Positions 1 to 7,901 of a stretch of DNA of 64,000 bases are shown here, in pieces (the first letter of the stretch is position 1; each line of letters starts with the position of its first letter). Position numbers and translations under genes: made by a program. The stretch comes from CAVXEF01 sp963827315 (GTDB taxonomy: Bacteria > Planctomycetota > Phycisphaerae > Sedimentisphaerales > Anaerobacaceae), in the NCBI GenBank assembly GCA_963827315.1, contig CAWHAL010000001.1:310001-374000 (forward strand). The letters run 5' to 3'. The notes under the pieces were generated by a model, which saw only the letters and a program-made list of their open reading frames with translations, was not told where the DNA came from and did no database searches.

Positions 1-2
1 CC

Positions 3-395
3 GGCACAATGCTGGCTGCCGCTAAAGGGGCAACAGAAGCGGGAGGCAAGACTATCGGCGTTACGTGCTCCACTTTCGGTGGGGCTTTAGCCAATGAATA
101 TATCAGCCGCGAAATTGTTACCGGCTCTCTCGATGAACGGCTGGATACGTTAATAAAACTGGGACAGGCCTACGTGGTGCTGCCCGGCGGAACAGGAACA
201 CTGCTCGAATTGGCAATGGTCTGGGAATTGAAAAACAAAGGCTTTCTAAAACAGAACAAACCCATTATACTCGTGGGCAAATTCTGGAAGCCATTGGTTG
301 ATTTGGTCTCGGCTGATGAGCCTGACAGCAGACGATTCGTGCAGTTTGCTGATAAGCCGGAAAGAATAGTGGATTTTCTGGTAAGCAATGATTAA
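3..395 (+). CDS. LOG family protein (nucleotide phosphoribohydrolase-like), 5' truncated by window edge
   Basis: C-terminal part of a LOG/'lysine decarboxylase-like' family protein. The frame is open to the first base, so the true start is upstream; the ATG at 9 is internal. The family signature PGGTGTLLE lies at about residues 58-66 after that ATG, followed by the helix ELAMVWELKNKG. In characterised members this PGGxGTxxE loop carries the catalytic Glu that hydrolyses nucleoside 5'-monophosphates (cytokinin-type in plants and actinobacteria). The substrate here is unknown. The stop overlaps the start region of the next gene by 8 bp, so the two may be co-transcribed. Confidence 0.8.
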   Translation, partial: GTMLAAAKGATEAGGKTIGVTCSTFGGALANEYISREIVTGSLDERLDTLIKLGQAYVVLPGGTGTLLELAMVWELKNKGFLKQNKPIILVGKFWKPLVDLVSADEPDSRRFVQFADKPERIVDFLVSND

Positions 396-1257
396 GATTT
401 TCCCTGTAAGAATTTTGCGGAGCAAATCCGTGATGCTTAAGGACTCGATAACAACAATTCTGGCGGTTCTTCTGATTGCTGCTGCAGCTGGCACGGCTGC
501 AGCCGACGAATCGCTGGCGCCCGACGGCTTCGGTTTGATGGGTGTCGACGGTAAATTGGTACGCCAGGAGGGAACCGACAAATGGTTCTTCGAATTCGAC
601 GCTGACGTAAGCAGTCGGTTAGGCCGAATCAACGCCGGAACAAAGCTCGAAGTCCTGCCCTCAGCGGCACTGGAAAAGATGCTTGCCAACCTGCAGCAGC
701 ATCCCGATGTGGGCTACAGGCTTTGGGGTAAAGTGACAAAATACGGGCAGAAAAACTATATATTTGCAGACTACTTTTTGCCTATCAGTGAAGTAAAAAA
801 ACCAAAGCCGGCGACAACACCAGAATCACAGCAGGAAGTCGAAATCCCTATCAACGAGCCGAACGATGAGCTGGCGATGCCGGAGGAGATAATAGCAAAG
901 CTCCAGAGCCGCAAAATCATCCACTTCGAGCAGCTAAGCAAAGGGCTGAAACTGGAAGAGGACTCTATTCTTGCCGACCGAACCGGCTTTATCCTGTCGG
1001 GTGCGATGCGCAATGTAAGTCGCACACAGGGAAAAACACAATATGGCTTTTTTGCTTCCGATGCGCTCGGCCGAAACGTAGGGACAATCCAAATTAAACT
1101 GCTGCCGTGTGAGATTTTAGAGCAGGCGCAGAGACAGCAGGCGGTCGAGGCAGAAACTGTGCGGTTCAAAGTGGCCGGCATTGTAACCACATACGAGGGC
1201 CGGTACTATCTGCTCTTGCAGCGGGCTGCAAGAGTCTATAGCCACGGCAACTTTTGA
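388..1257 (+). CDS. Secreted protein of unknown function
   Basis: 289 residues. Two starts are possible. The ATG at 388 overlaps the LOG gene. The ATG at 433 (residue 16) places a classic signal peptide at the N-terminus (MLKDS, then a hydrophobic run ending in AAAAGTAAA before DES), so 433 is the more likely start and the protein is probably periplasmic or secreted. No recognised enzyme motif is visible. Two similar stretches, around residues 50-130 and 170-280, both mix 'GFxLxG' and 'YGFFxxD'-type segments, which suggests a duplicated beta-rich domain. It is followed immediately by hisD. Function not assigned. Confidence 0.6.
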   Translation: MIKIFPVRILRSKSVMLKDSITTILAVLLIAAAAGTAAADESLAPDGFGLMGVDGKLVRQEGTDKWFFEFDADVSSRLGRINAGTKLEVLPSAALEKMLANLQQHPDVGYRLWGKVTKYGQKNYIFADYFLPISEVKKPKPATTPESQQEVEIPINEPNDELAMPEEIIAKLQSRKIIHFEQLSKGLKLEEDSILADRTGFILSGAMRNVSRTQGKTQYGFFASDALGRNVGTIQIKLLPCEILEQAQRQQAVEAETVRFKVAGIVTTYEGRYYLLLQRAARVYSHGNF

Positions 1258-1274
1258 AGGTAAAGGACAAACCA

Positions 1275-2582
1275 ATGCCCCACGAACTTGATAAAATCCT
1301 GATTAAACACGACCAGCCGGATTTCGAAGAACGATTTATAGAAATCAGGGCAGCCGTTTTCAGGGCCACTCATCTCAGCGGCGAAAAAGAACAACAGTTA
1401 AACACTATTTTTAACGAAGTAACTCAACGTGGTGATGAAGCTGTTGCTGATTATACGGAGAAATTTGACGGCGTAAAACTTACGCCGGAGCAGTTCAGGA
1501 TTCCAGAAGCAGAGTTGAATACAGCTCATAAAACAATCGACAAAAAACTTTTGCGGTCGATTCGGCAGGCGATAAAGAACGTCAGGCAATATCAGTCAAA
1601 AATTTTTGTTGGTAAAGACAAGAACTTTAAATCGACCGGTATAAAGTATACGCCAATAGAACGGGTGGGGATATGTGTGCCGGGGGCTTCGACGCCGCTG
1701 CCGTCTACCGTGATAATGTGTGCAGTTCCAGCACGGGTAGCGGGAGTGAAGGAAATCGTTGTGGTGTCGCCGCCACGGTACAAAGGTAGCGTTCATCCGG
1801 TAGTACTGGCAACCTGCCAAGAGTTGAAGATTAAAGAGGTTTACAGGATAGGCGGTGCGCAAGCCGTATTCGCATTGGAAACCGGGACTAAAACGATACA
1901 AAGCGTTGATAAAATTGTAGGGCCTGGGAATGCCTGGGTTCAGATGGCCAAGAAAAAGGTGCTTGGTCTTGTCGGTATTGACTCGATAGCAGGACCGAGC
2001 GAAGTATTGATAATAGCAAACAAAAAGGCCAATGCCGCCTGGGTGGCGGCAGACATGCTCAGCCAAGCGGAACACAATCCCGGTTCCGCGGTTTTATTCA
2101 CGGATTCCGAGAAACTGGCAATTAATGTTTTGACCGAGATAAAGAAGCAAATCAAACAACTATGCCGGTCAAAAGAAACGCTCGACTGTCTGCTGGGGTG
2201 CGGCGCCATAGTTGTTTTTAAAAATATGTTGGATATAGTAAATTATGCGAATCTCTTTGCTGCTGAGCATTTGCAGATACAGTGTGGGAAACAAAGCAAG
2301 CAAATTGCCAAGAAAATAAAAAACGCAGGTGCGATATTTATAGGTGACTATTCGCCGGTTGCGGTCGGGGATTACTGGGCAGGGCCAAGTCACACGTTGC
2401 CGACTGGACGAACTGCGGAATTTTTCAGCGCTTTAAGCGCTAATGATTTTATCAAGTCAACGAGCATTATCGAATACAGTAAAGAGAAGTTAGCCGAAAG
2501 CGCGGAGGATATTATTCGGTTGGCCCAGGCCGAGGGCCTCGATGCACACGCGAGAAGCGTACAAATTCGACAAGAGAAATAA
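1275..2582 (+). CDS. hisD: Histidinol dehydrogenase
   Basis: Catalyses the last two steps of histidine synthesis, L-histidinol to L-histidine with two NAD+, in the cytoplasm. Catalytic and metal-binding segments are all present: SQAEHNPGS (Gln/His metal ligands), FAAEHLQ (catalytic Glu-His pair) and GDYWAGPSHTLPTG (Asp and His ligands), plus the family signature GPGNAWVQMAKK. About 435 residues is the normal length. A TTG at 1254 extends the frame by seven residues, but the ATG at 1275 has AAAGGA about 8 bp upstream and gives the usual N-terminus, so it is preferred. No other his gene is nearby. It is convergent with alaS, whose stop is about 10 bp away. Confidence 0.95.
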   Translation: MPHELDKILIKHDQPDFEERFIEIRAAVFRATHLSGEKEQQLNTIFNEVTQRGDEAVADYTEKFDGVKLTPEQFRIPEAELNTAHKTIDKKLLRSIRQAIKNVRQYQSKIFVGKDKNFKSTGIKYTPIERVGICVPGASTPLPSTVIMCAVPARVAGVKEIVVVSPPRYKGSVHPVVLATCQELKIKEVYRIGGAQAVFALETGTKTIQSVDKIVGPGNAWVQMAKKKVLGLVGIDSIAGPSEVLIIANKKANAAWVAADMLSQAEHNPGSAVLFTDSEKLAINVLTEIKKQIKQLCRSKETLDCLLGCGAIVVFKNMLDIVNYANLFAAEHLQIQCGKQSKQIAKKIKNAGAIFIGDYSPVAVGDYWAGPSHTLPTGRTAEFFSALSANDFIKSTSIIEYSKEKLAESAEDIIRLAQAEGLDAHARSVQIRQEK

Positions 2583-2591
2583 CCGCTGTAA

Positions 2592-3953
2592 TCAAGCACT
2601 CATCAGTTTCGATTTTATCAATTCAGCAGCTTTTGCAAGGGCGTCATTTATTTTTTTCGGATTTTTTCCGCCTGCCTGGGCCATCTGGGGTCTGCCGCCT
2701 CCGCCGCCGTCGATAATTGGTGCAACTGCCCTGACAATGTCGACGGCACTTAAACCTTTTTTGACTAAGTCATCGGTAACACCGACCAGCAAAGCCGCCT
2801 TTCCGTCATCGTCAAAGCCGAGCACTATCACTGCGGATTTCGCCTTCTTTTTGAGCATATCGATGGCTGAACGGGCCTGCTCGACTGAGGTTGTCGACAA
2901 TCGGCCGGCGACCACCGATGTTTCGCCGAACTTTTGGCAATTTTCCAGAAGTTTCTTGGCCTCGGCGGAAACGTCTGTGCCGGCCTGCTTTGAGGCTGAT
3001 TTGAGCTGCTTGGCAAGTTCCTTGTTCTCCTTTATCAGTTTGCCGATTCTGTCAGTAATTTCTTCAGCCGGTATCTTCAGCATCTCGCAAAGCTCATCGA
3101 TAATTTCACTGCGCTTTTCAAAAAATTCGGTCAATTTTTCACCTGTCAATGCCGTTATCCTCCTAATACCTGCCGATATACTTTCTTCTTTGGTTATCTT
3201 AAAGCCGCCGATTGAGCCGATTCTTTCGACGTGCGTGCCGCCGCAAAATTCCTTACTGAAAGCATCAGTTATGCAGCCTTCGTCTTCTGCACCAATCGCC
3301 ACCACCCTGACCTTGCTTCCGTACTTTTCACCGAATAGCGCCATTGCGCCGAGCTTCTCCGCCTCATCCCTCGGCATTACCCTGCAGACAATCGGTTCAT
3401 CAGCCGCGATTTTTTCTTTGACCAGGTCTTCAACTTTTTTTATCTGTTCAGCCGTCAGGGCCTTCGGCCAGGTGAAATCGAACCGCAGATATTCCGGGCA
3501 GACGAGACTACCCTGCTGGGCGACCGATTTGCCGAGCGTCTGCTGCAAGGCCCACTGAAGCAGATGTGTGGCAGTGTGATTTTTCTTTATCGCGTCGCGG
3601 CCTTTGCTGACGACTGCCTTTACCTTTTCGCCGACGCTGAACGTTCCCTCGGCAAACTTCCCCTGATGAATTACGCAGTTAGCAATTTTTATGGTGTTCT
3701 CAACTATGAATCTGCCGTGCCGGGATTCTATTGTGCCGCAGTCGCCGACCTGGCCGCCCGCCTCCGCATAGAAGCAGGTTCTATCGAGGACAATTCCGAC
3801 TTGTCCGCCGGAGGCGGATAAATCGGCGGGTTCGATACGGCCCTGATTTCTGTAGCCTTGCGATTCGACCCAGCCGATTATTGTACTCTCGCATTGGTCT
3901 GCATGGTATTTGTGCAGGTCTTCGGTTACCGGCAATTCAACATCGGCGACCAT
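2592..3953 (-). CDS. alaS: Alanyl-tRNA synthetase, C-terminal part (gene frameshifted)
   Basis: Editing and C-Ala half of alanyl-tRNA synthetase. The editing-site histidines are in NHTATHLLQWALQ and the zinc-type motif is CGGTHVERIGSIG. A coiled-coil and DHHA1-like C-Ala domain follows with the glycine-rich loop IDGGGGGRPQMAQAGG. The Met at 3953 is internal to the original protein. Homology extends upstream in this frame (…KSAAV) before meeting the N-terminal ORF at about 3965-3968. The domain is intact throughout, which argues against long-standing decay and for a recent or artefactual one-base loss. It is an essential gene, and no second copy is in the window. Confidence 0.9.
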   Translation of the reverse strand: MVADVELPVTEDLHKYHADQCESTIIGWVESQGYRNQGRIEPADLSASGGQVGIVLDRTCFYAEAGGQVGDCGTIESRHGRFIVENTIKIANCVIHQGKFAEGTFSVGEKVKAVVSKGRDAIKKNHTATHLLQWALQQTLGKSVAQQGSLVCPEYLRFDFTWPKALTAEQIKKVEDLVKEKIAADEPIVCRVMPRDEAEKLGAMALFGEKYGSKVRVVAIGAEDEGCITDAFSKEFCGGTHVERIGSIGGFKITKEESISAGIRRITALTGEKLTEFFEKRSEIIDELCEMLKIPAEEITDRIGKLIKENKELAKQLKSASKQAGTDVSAEAKKLLENCQKFGETSVVAGRLSTTSVEQARSAIDMLKKKAKSAVIVLGFDDDGKAALLVGVTDDLVKKGLSAVDIVRAVAPIIDGGGGGRPQMAQAGGKNPKKINDALAKAAELIKSKLMSA

Positions 3954-5323
3954 AACGGCTGCGCTTTTCTGCGCTGCTCTTGCGCCTGTCTCTGCTGGTT
4001 CATCAGTTCTTCGAAGCCGGTCTTGTCAACTCCGAGGCCACGTTCGGCAGCCATAAGCTGCGTCAAATCAAGTGGAAAGCCATAAGTGTCGTAGAGTTGA
4101 AACGCATCTTCACCACTGATGGTCTTTTCAGCACTTTTTTCGGCACGTTTTGCGGCGGCGTTAAAGATTTCAATGCCCCTGTCGAGCGTTCTGCCGAAAC
4201 TTTCCTCCTCCGACTGGATTACCGTCGAAACGTACTCAGCTCTTTCGGCGATTTCACCAAATGCATCGCCGAGACATTCGACAACCACCGGCACGAGCTT
4301 ATACATAAACGGTTCGTGCGCACCAAGCTCTCTGCCGAAACGGGCTGCCCGGCGAAGTATGCGGCGAACCACATAGCCCCTGCCTTCATTAGACGGCGTC
4401 GCACCATCTGTTATCGCAAATACCAGCGCTCGTATATGGTCGGCGATAACCCTAAAGGCATTATCATTTGTGTTGTTTAGAGTTGATGTGTACTTGCGGC
4501 CGGTGATGCTGCCGAGGCGGCCTATCACCGGCATAAATAAATCAGTGTCGTAATTGCCTCTTTTATCCTGCAGTACCGCCGCGATTCGTTCAAGGCCTGC
4601 ACCGGTATCGACGTAATTGGCACCCAGAGAAGATAGTTTGCCGTCTTCGCTGCGGTTGTATTGTATAAATACGAGATTCCACAATTCGATGAAGCGGGCG
4701 CAGCCGGCATTGACGCCGCAGCGGTGGCCTTTTACCTTCTTCATATCACATCTGTCGGGGCCGAGGTCGATATGAATCTCGCTGCACGGGCCGCAAGGGC
4801 CGGTCTGGCCCATCTCCCAGAAGTTGTCCTTTTTGCCGAAAGCCAAAACCCTTTCAGCAGGTATCAGCGTTACCTTTGTCCAAAGTTTCTGCGCTTCTTT
4901 GTCCTTAGGCAAACCGTCGTCTTTACTGCCGGCGAAGACAGTTGCCCATAATCTGTCGGGGTCGATTCCCCAAACTTTTGTAAGAAGCTCCCAGGCCCAT
5001 TCGATTGCCTCCGCCTTGAAGTAATCGTCGAACGACCAATTGCCCAACATCTCGAAAAACGTATGGTGATATGTATCTTTGCCGACCTCTTCGAGGTCGT
5101 TGTGCTTGCCGCTGACCCGCAGACACTTCTGGCTGTTGACCACCCGCCGATAATCCGGCGCAGACAAACCAAGAAAGATATCCTTGAACTGGTTCATCCC
5201 TGCATTGGCGAAAAGCAGGGTGTCATCACCAAGAGGGACTATCGGCGAGCTGGGGATAAACTTGTGGCCGTGGTCTTTGAAAAAATCTATAAAACCATTT
5301 CGAATCTGCTTGGCAGTCAACAC
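3926..5323 (-). CDS. alaS: Alanyl-tRNA synthetase, N-terminal part (gene frameshifted)
   Basis: Catalytic half of alanyl-tRNA synthetase, which charges tRNA-Ala. Visible are the class II core (NAGMNQFKDIFLG, QKCLRVSGKHNDLEEVG, FFEMLGNWSFDDYFK) and the central helical tRNA-recognition region. The frame ends in a junk tail (QPLWSPMLNCR) that diverges from the family just after NQQRQAQEQRRK. The natural continuation, SAAVMVADVELP, is in the -1 frame and belongs to the downstream ORF. Restoring one A in the AAAA run (plus strand T-run 3965-3968) fuses the two into one synthetase of about 910 residues. Either a sequencing or assembly error, a real lesion, or a -1 slip on A-AAA. It lies 27 bp after recA. 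Confidence 0.9.
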   Translation of the reverse strand: MLTAKQIRNGFIDFFKDHGHKFIPSSPIVPLGDDTLLFANAGMNQFKDIFLGLSAPDYRRVVNSQKCLRVSGKHNDLEEVGKDTYHHTFFEMLGNWSFDDYFKAEAIEWAWELLTKVWGIDPDRLWATVFAGSKDDGLPKDKEAQKLWTKVTLIPAERVLAFGKKDNFWEMGQTGPCGPCSEIHIDLGPDRCDMKKVKGHRCGVNAGCARFIELWNLVFIQYNRSEDGKLSSLGANYVDTGAGLERIAAVLQDKRGNYDTDLFMPVIGRLGSITGRKYTSTLNNTNDNAFRVIADHIRALVFAITDGATPSNEGRGYVVRRILRRAARFGRELGAHEPFMYKLVPVVVECLGDAFGEIAERAEYVSTVIQSEEESFGRTLDRGIEIFNAAAKRAEKSAEKTISGEDAFQLYDTYGFPLDLTQLMAAERGLGVDKTGFEELMNQQRQAQEQRRKAQPLWSPMLNCR

Positions 5324-5350
5324 CTGTCGGCTTCCTAATCGGGTGGATAA

Positions 5351-6379
5351 TCAGGTCTGCACTAATTCCTTGGCAGCAAGGATTTTATTTTTTATTTCTT
5401 CACTCAGCTCTTTGTTCTGAACGAGGTACTTAATTGCATTTTCTCTGCCCTGACCAAGTCGGATGTCGCCGTAGTTCAGCCAGGCTCCGCTTTTTTGGAC
5501 CACATTGCAACTGCTTCCCAAATCAAGCAGGTCAGCTTCATAGCTTATCCCTTTATCGAACATAAGGTCGAATTCTGCCTCCCTGAAAGGTGGCGCGATT
5601 TTGTTTTTGACCACCCTGGCTCTGATTCTGCTGCCGATTGCACCGGTATTATCTTTCAGGGTCGTAAGTCGCCTTAAGTCGATGCGGACCGAGCTGTAAA
5701 ATTTTAATGCCTTGCCGCCGGGGGTTGTTTCGGGGTTGCCGAACATCACGCCAATCTTCATCCGAAGTTGATTGATAAAGACGAGAGAGGTTTTACTTTT
5801 ACCGATAACGGCGGTCAGCTTTCTCATTGCATGGCTCATCAATCTGGCCTGCGAGGCCATCTGGCTGTCGCCCATTTCGCCCTCGATTTCAGCACGCGGC
5901 GTAAGGGCGGCCACCGAATCAACTACGATAATATCGACGGAGTTGGACCTGATTAGCATATCGACTATTTCCAGCGCCTGCTCACCATTGTCGGGCTGGC
6001 TGATAAGCAGGCTGCTAACATCGACGCCGATGTGTTTGGCCCACATTGGGTCGAGAGCGTGCTCGGCATCGATAAAGGCGGCCACGCCGCCTGCGCGCTG
6101 GGCATTGGCGATGACGTGAAGCGCCAGTGTGGTTTTCCCTGATGATTCAGGCCCGAAAAGCTCGGCAACCCTGCCTCGTGGGATGCCCCCGCCGCCAAGG
6201 GCAAGGTCCAGCGACAGTGCTCCTGTGGAGATTGCCTCGACTTTGGCGTAACTGTGCTCATCCATCTGCATAATTGCACCTCGGCCGTACTGCTTCTCTA
6301 TTTGGGCTATCACCTGTTGCAGTGCGGTTTCTTTGCCGGAGGCTTTCACGTCAGTCTGCGCCTTTTTTGCCTTTACCAT
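5351..6379 (-). CDS. recA: Recombinase RecA
   Basis: DNA strand-exchange ATPase for homologous recombination and SOS induction. Walker A GPESSGKT lies at residues 76-83, followed by the Walker B region (IIVVDSVAALTP) and the L1/L2 loops (INQLRMKIGVMFGNPETTPGG). 342 residues is normal. The start has AGGAG about 9 bp upstream. The order gltX, PfkB kinase, thpR, recA, alaS on the minus strand, with gaps of 3 to 33 bp, looks like one transcription unit. thpR-recA linkage is common in bacteria. No LexA-type box was recognised directly upstream of recA. Confidence 0.98.
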   Translation of the reverse strand: MVKAKKAQTDVKASGKETALQQVIAQIEKQYGRGAIMQMDEHSYAKVEAISTGALSLDLALGGGGIPRGRVAELFGPESSGKTTLALHVIANAQRAGGVAAFIDAEHALDPMWAKHIGVDVSSLLISQPDNGEQALEIVDMLIRSNSVDIIVVDSVAALTPRAEIEGEMGDSQMASQARLMSHAMRKLTAVIGKSKTSLVFINQLRMKIGVMFGNPETTPGGKALKFYSSVRIDLRRLTTLKDNTGAIGSRIRARVVKNKIAPPFREAEFDLMFDKGISYEADLLDLGSSCNVVQKSGAWLNYGDIRLGQGRENAIKYLVQNKELSEEIKNKILAAKELVQT

Positions 6380-6411
6380 TTTGACTTTTCTCCTATTTTA
6401 GCTTGCGGTTC

Positions 6412-6978
6412 CTATTGCAATTTGTAATTGCCCAGGACGGTATAGACTGGGCCTGTCGGCTTCAACAGGCTCTGATAAACGGCGACCGAATCAGCCGATA
6501 TTGTTCCAAGGTTAAGCTCTTTGTAATCTTCACTTATTTTTGCCAGCTTCACACCGGCCTTTGGATTCTTTACTCTGCACAGCGTCAGATGCCCGGAGAA
6601 GCTCCGAGTCTCCTTAGGCCAGCCGCCGGCGCTGAGCTGCTGCTCGATGTCCTCCTGAAGGCGGCACAAATCGCTGCTGCCGCGACCTGTGCCGACCCAC
6701 AAAACTTTGGCGCTGCTGCCGCCGAAATAGCCGACTGATTCGATATCAAGCTCGAAACTTCTGTTTCGGGCTGCTGCGTCTCTGACGGCGTTGCAGACCT
6801 CGACTATTTGCTCATCTTTTACTTCGCCCAGAAACTTCAGCGTCAGATGCATCGCTTCAGGCTCGACCCACTTGACATCGCTTTTCCTGAAATCTGCTTT
6901 CTCAGCGAGCCGCCGCTGCAAATCGCCGATCGCCTGCCTGAGTCTTTCGTCGATATCTATCGCTATAAAGCACCGCAT
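6412..6978 (-). CDS. thpR: RNA 2',3'-cyclic phosphodiesterase (2H family)
   Basis: 188 residues of the LigT/ThpR 2H phosphoesterase family. The N-terminus MRCFIAIDID and two HxTx motifs (HLTLKFLG at about residue 46 and HLTLCRVK at about residue 130) form the paired catalytic histidines that open 2',3'-cyclic phosphates of RNA. Length and spacing fit the family. It sits 33 bp upstream of recA in the same direction, an arrangement seen in many genomes. The biological substrate in bacteria is not settled. Confidence 0.92.
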   Translation of the reverse strand: MRCFIAIDIDERLRQAIGDLQRRLAEKADFRKSDVKWVEPEAMHLTLKFLGEVKDEQIVEVCNAVRDAAARNRSFELDIESVGYFGGSSAKVLWVGTGRGSSDLCRLQEDIEQQLSAGGWPKETRSFSGHLTLCRVKNPKAGVKLAKISEDYKELNLGTISADSVAVYQSLLKPTGPVYTVLGNYKLQ

Positions 6979-6992
6979 ATCACACCAGCCGG

Positions 6993-7898
6993 CTAAAATT
7001 TTGTCAGTTCTCTAAGTGCTTCCAATCTGCTGTCGATGTCGTCTTTGGTTACCGCCATCAGCCCCTGCAGTGAAAAATCAGCAATGGTAAATGAGGCAAC
7101 CACTGTGCCGTAAGCAATGGCTGTTTTCAGCGATTCAAAGTCTCGTTTGTTCTGCTGCGCCAGATAACCCATCAAGCCGCCCGCGAAACTGTCGCCTGCG
7201 CCGGTCGGGTCTTTAACAACAGCGGCCGGGAAGGCCGGCAAAATAAACACCCCGCCGTCACTGCCGAACGCTATTGAACCTGCCTCGCCTTTCTTGATGA
7301 CCACCGTTGCAGGCCCCATAGCTAAAATCTTCTCGCCGGCTATCGGCAAATTGCGCTCCGCTGCCAGCATCCTCGCCTCATTCTCGTTGATTATCAGGCA
7401 ATCTATCCTTCGCAGCAGCGCCTTGAGGTCGTCCAGCCGACCTTCAATCCAGCAGTTCATCGTGTCCGCTGCCACAAACGCGCCCGGCTCAACCTGTTCG
7501 AGCAGCTCAAGCTGCAACGCCGGCGCCGTATTCGCAAGAAAAACGAATCTGCTGTCCCTGAATTCGTCCGGTACGGCTGGCGGCGGCTCGACGAGCACGT
7601 TCAGCTCGACACTCTCCGTTATGACCTCGCCCATAGTGTCGTGATACAAGCCTTTCCAGCGAAATGTCCTGCTGAGACTTCGCATCTCCAAACCGGCAAG
7701 GTCAACATTCCGGCCGGCAAAAACCTCTGACAAGTTAAACGGACAATCCGAGCCGATGACGCCGACTAAGCGAACCGGAGAAAAAAAACTCGCCGCCAAA
7801 CTAAAATAAACTGCGGAACCGCCCAGACAATTCTCACTTGTACCATACGGCGTCGTCACCGTATCAATACCTATCGAACCGGTTACCAATAACGCCAT
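6993..7898 (-). CDS. PfkB-family carbohydrate/nucleoside kinase
   Basis: 301-residue ribokinase-fold kinase. The N-terminal substrate-binding glycine pair is in NCLGGSAVYFSLAASFF, and the C-terminal PfkB signature with catalytic Asp is DPTGAGDSFAGGLMGYL. Family members phosphorylate sugars or nucleosides with ATP. The substrate cannot be read from the sequence. The mid-region NENEARML is the usual N-x-x-E magnesium/phosphate motif. It lies between gltX (3-bp gap) and thpR (14 bp), so it is almost certainly co-transcribed with them, though nothing in the neighbours indicates the substrate. Confidence 0.88.
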   Translation of the reverse strand: MALLVTGSIGIDTVTTPYGTSENCLGGSAVYFSLAASFFSPVRLVGVIGSDCPFNLSEVFAGRNVDLAGLEMRSLSRTFRWKGLYHDTMGEVITESVELNVLVEPPPAVPDEFRDSRFVFLANTAPALQLELLEQVEPGAFVAADTMNCWIEGRLDDLKALLRRIDCLIINENEARMLAAERNLPIAGEKILAMGPATVVIKKGEAGSIAFGSDGGVFILPAFPAAVVKDPTGAGDSFAGGLMGYLAQQNKRDFESLKTAIAYGTVVASFTIADFSLQGLMAVTKDDIDSRLEALRELTKF

Positions 7899-7901
7899 TG
7901 G

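Noticed and set aside
2542..3558. Long plus-strand frame opposite alaS
   Set aside because: Ser/Pro-rich shadow of the conserved synthetase on the other strand.
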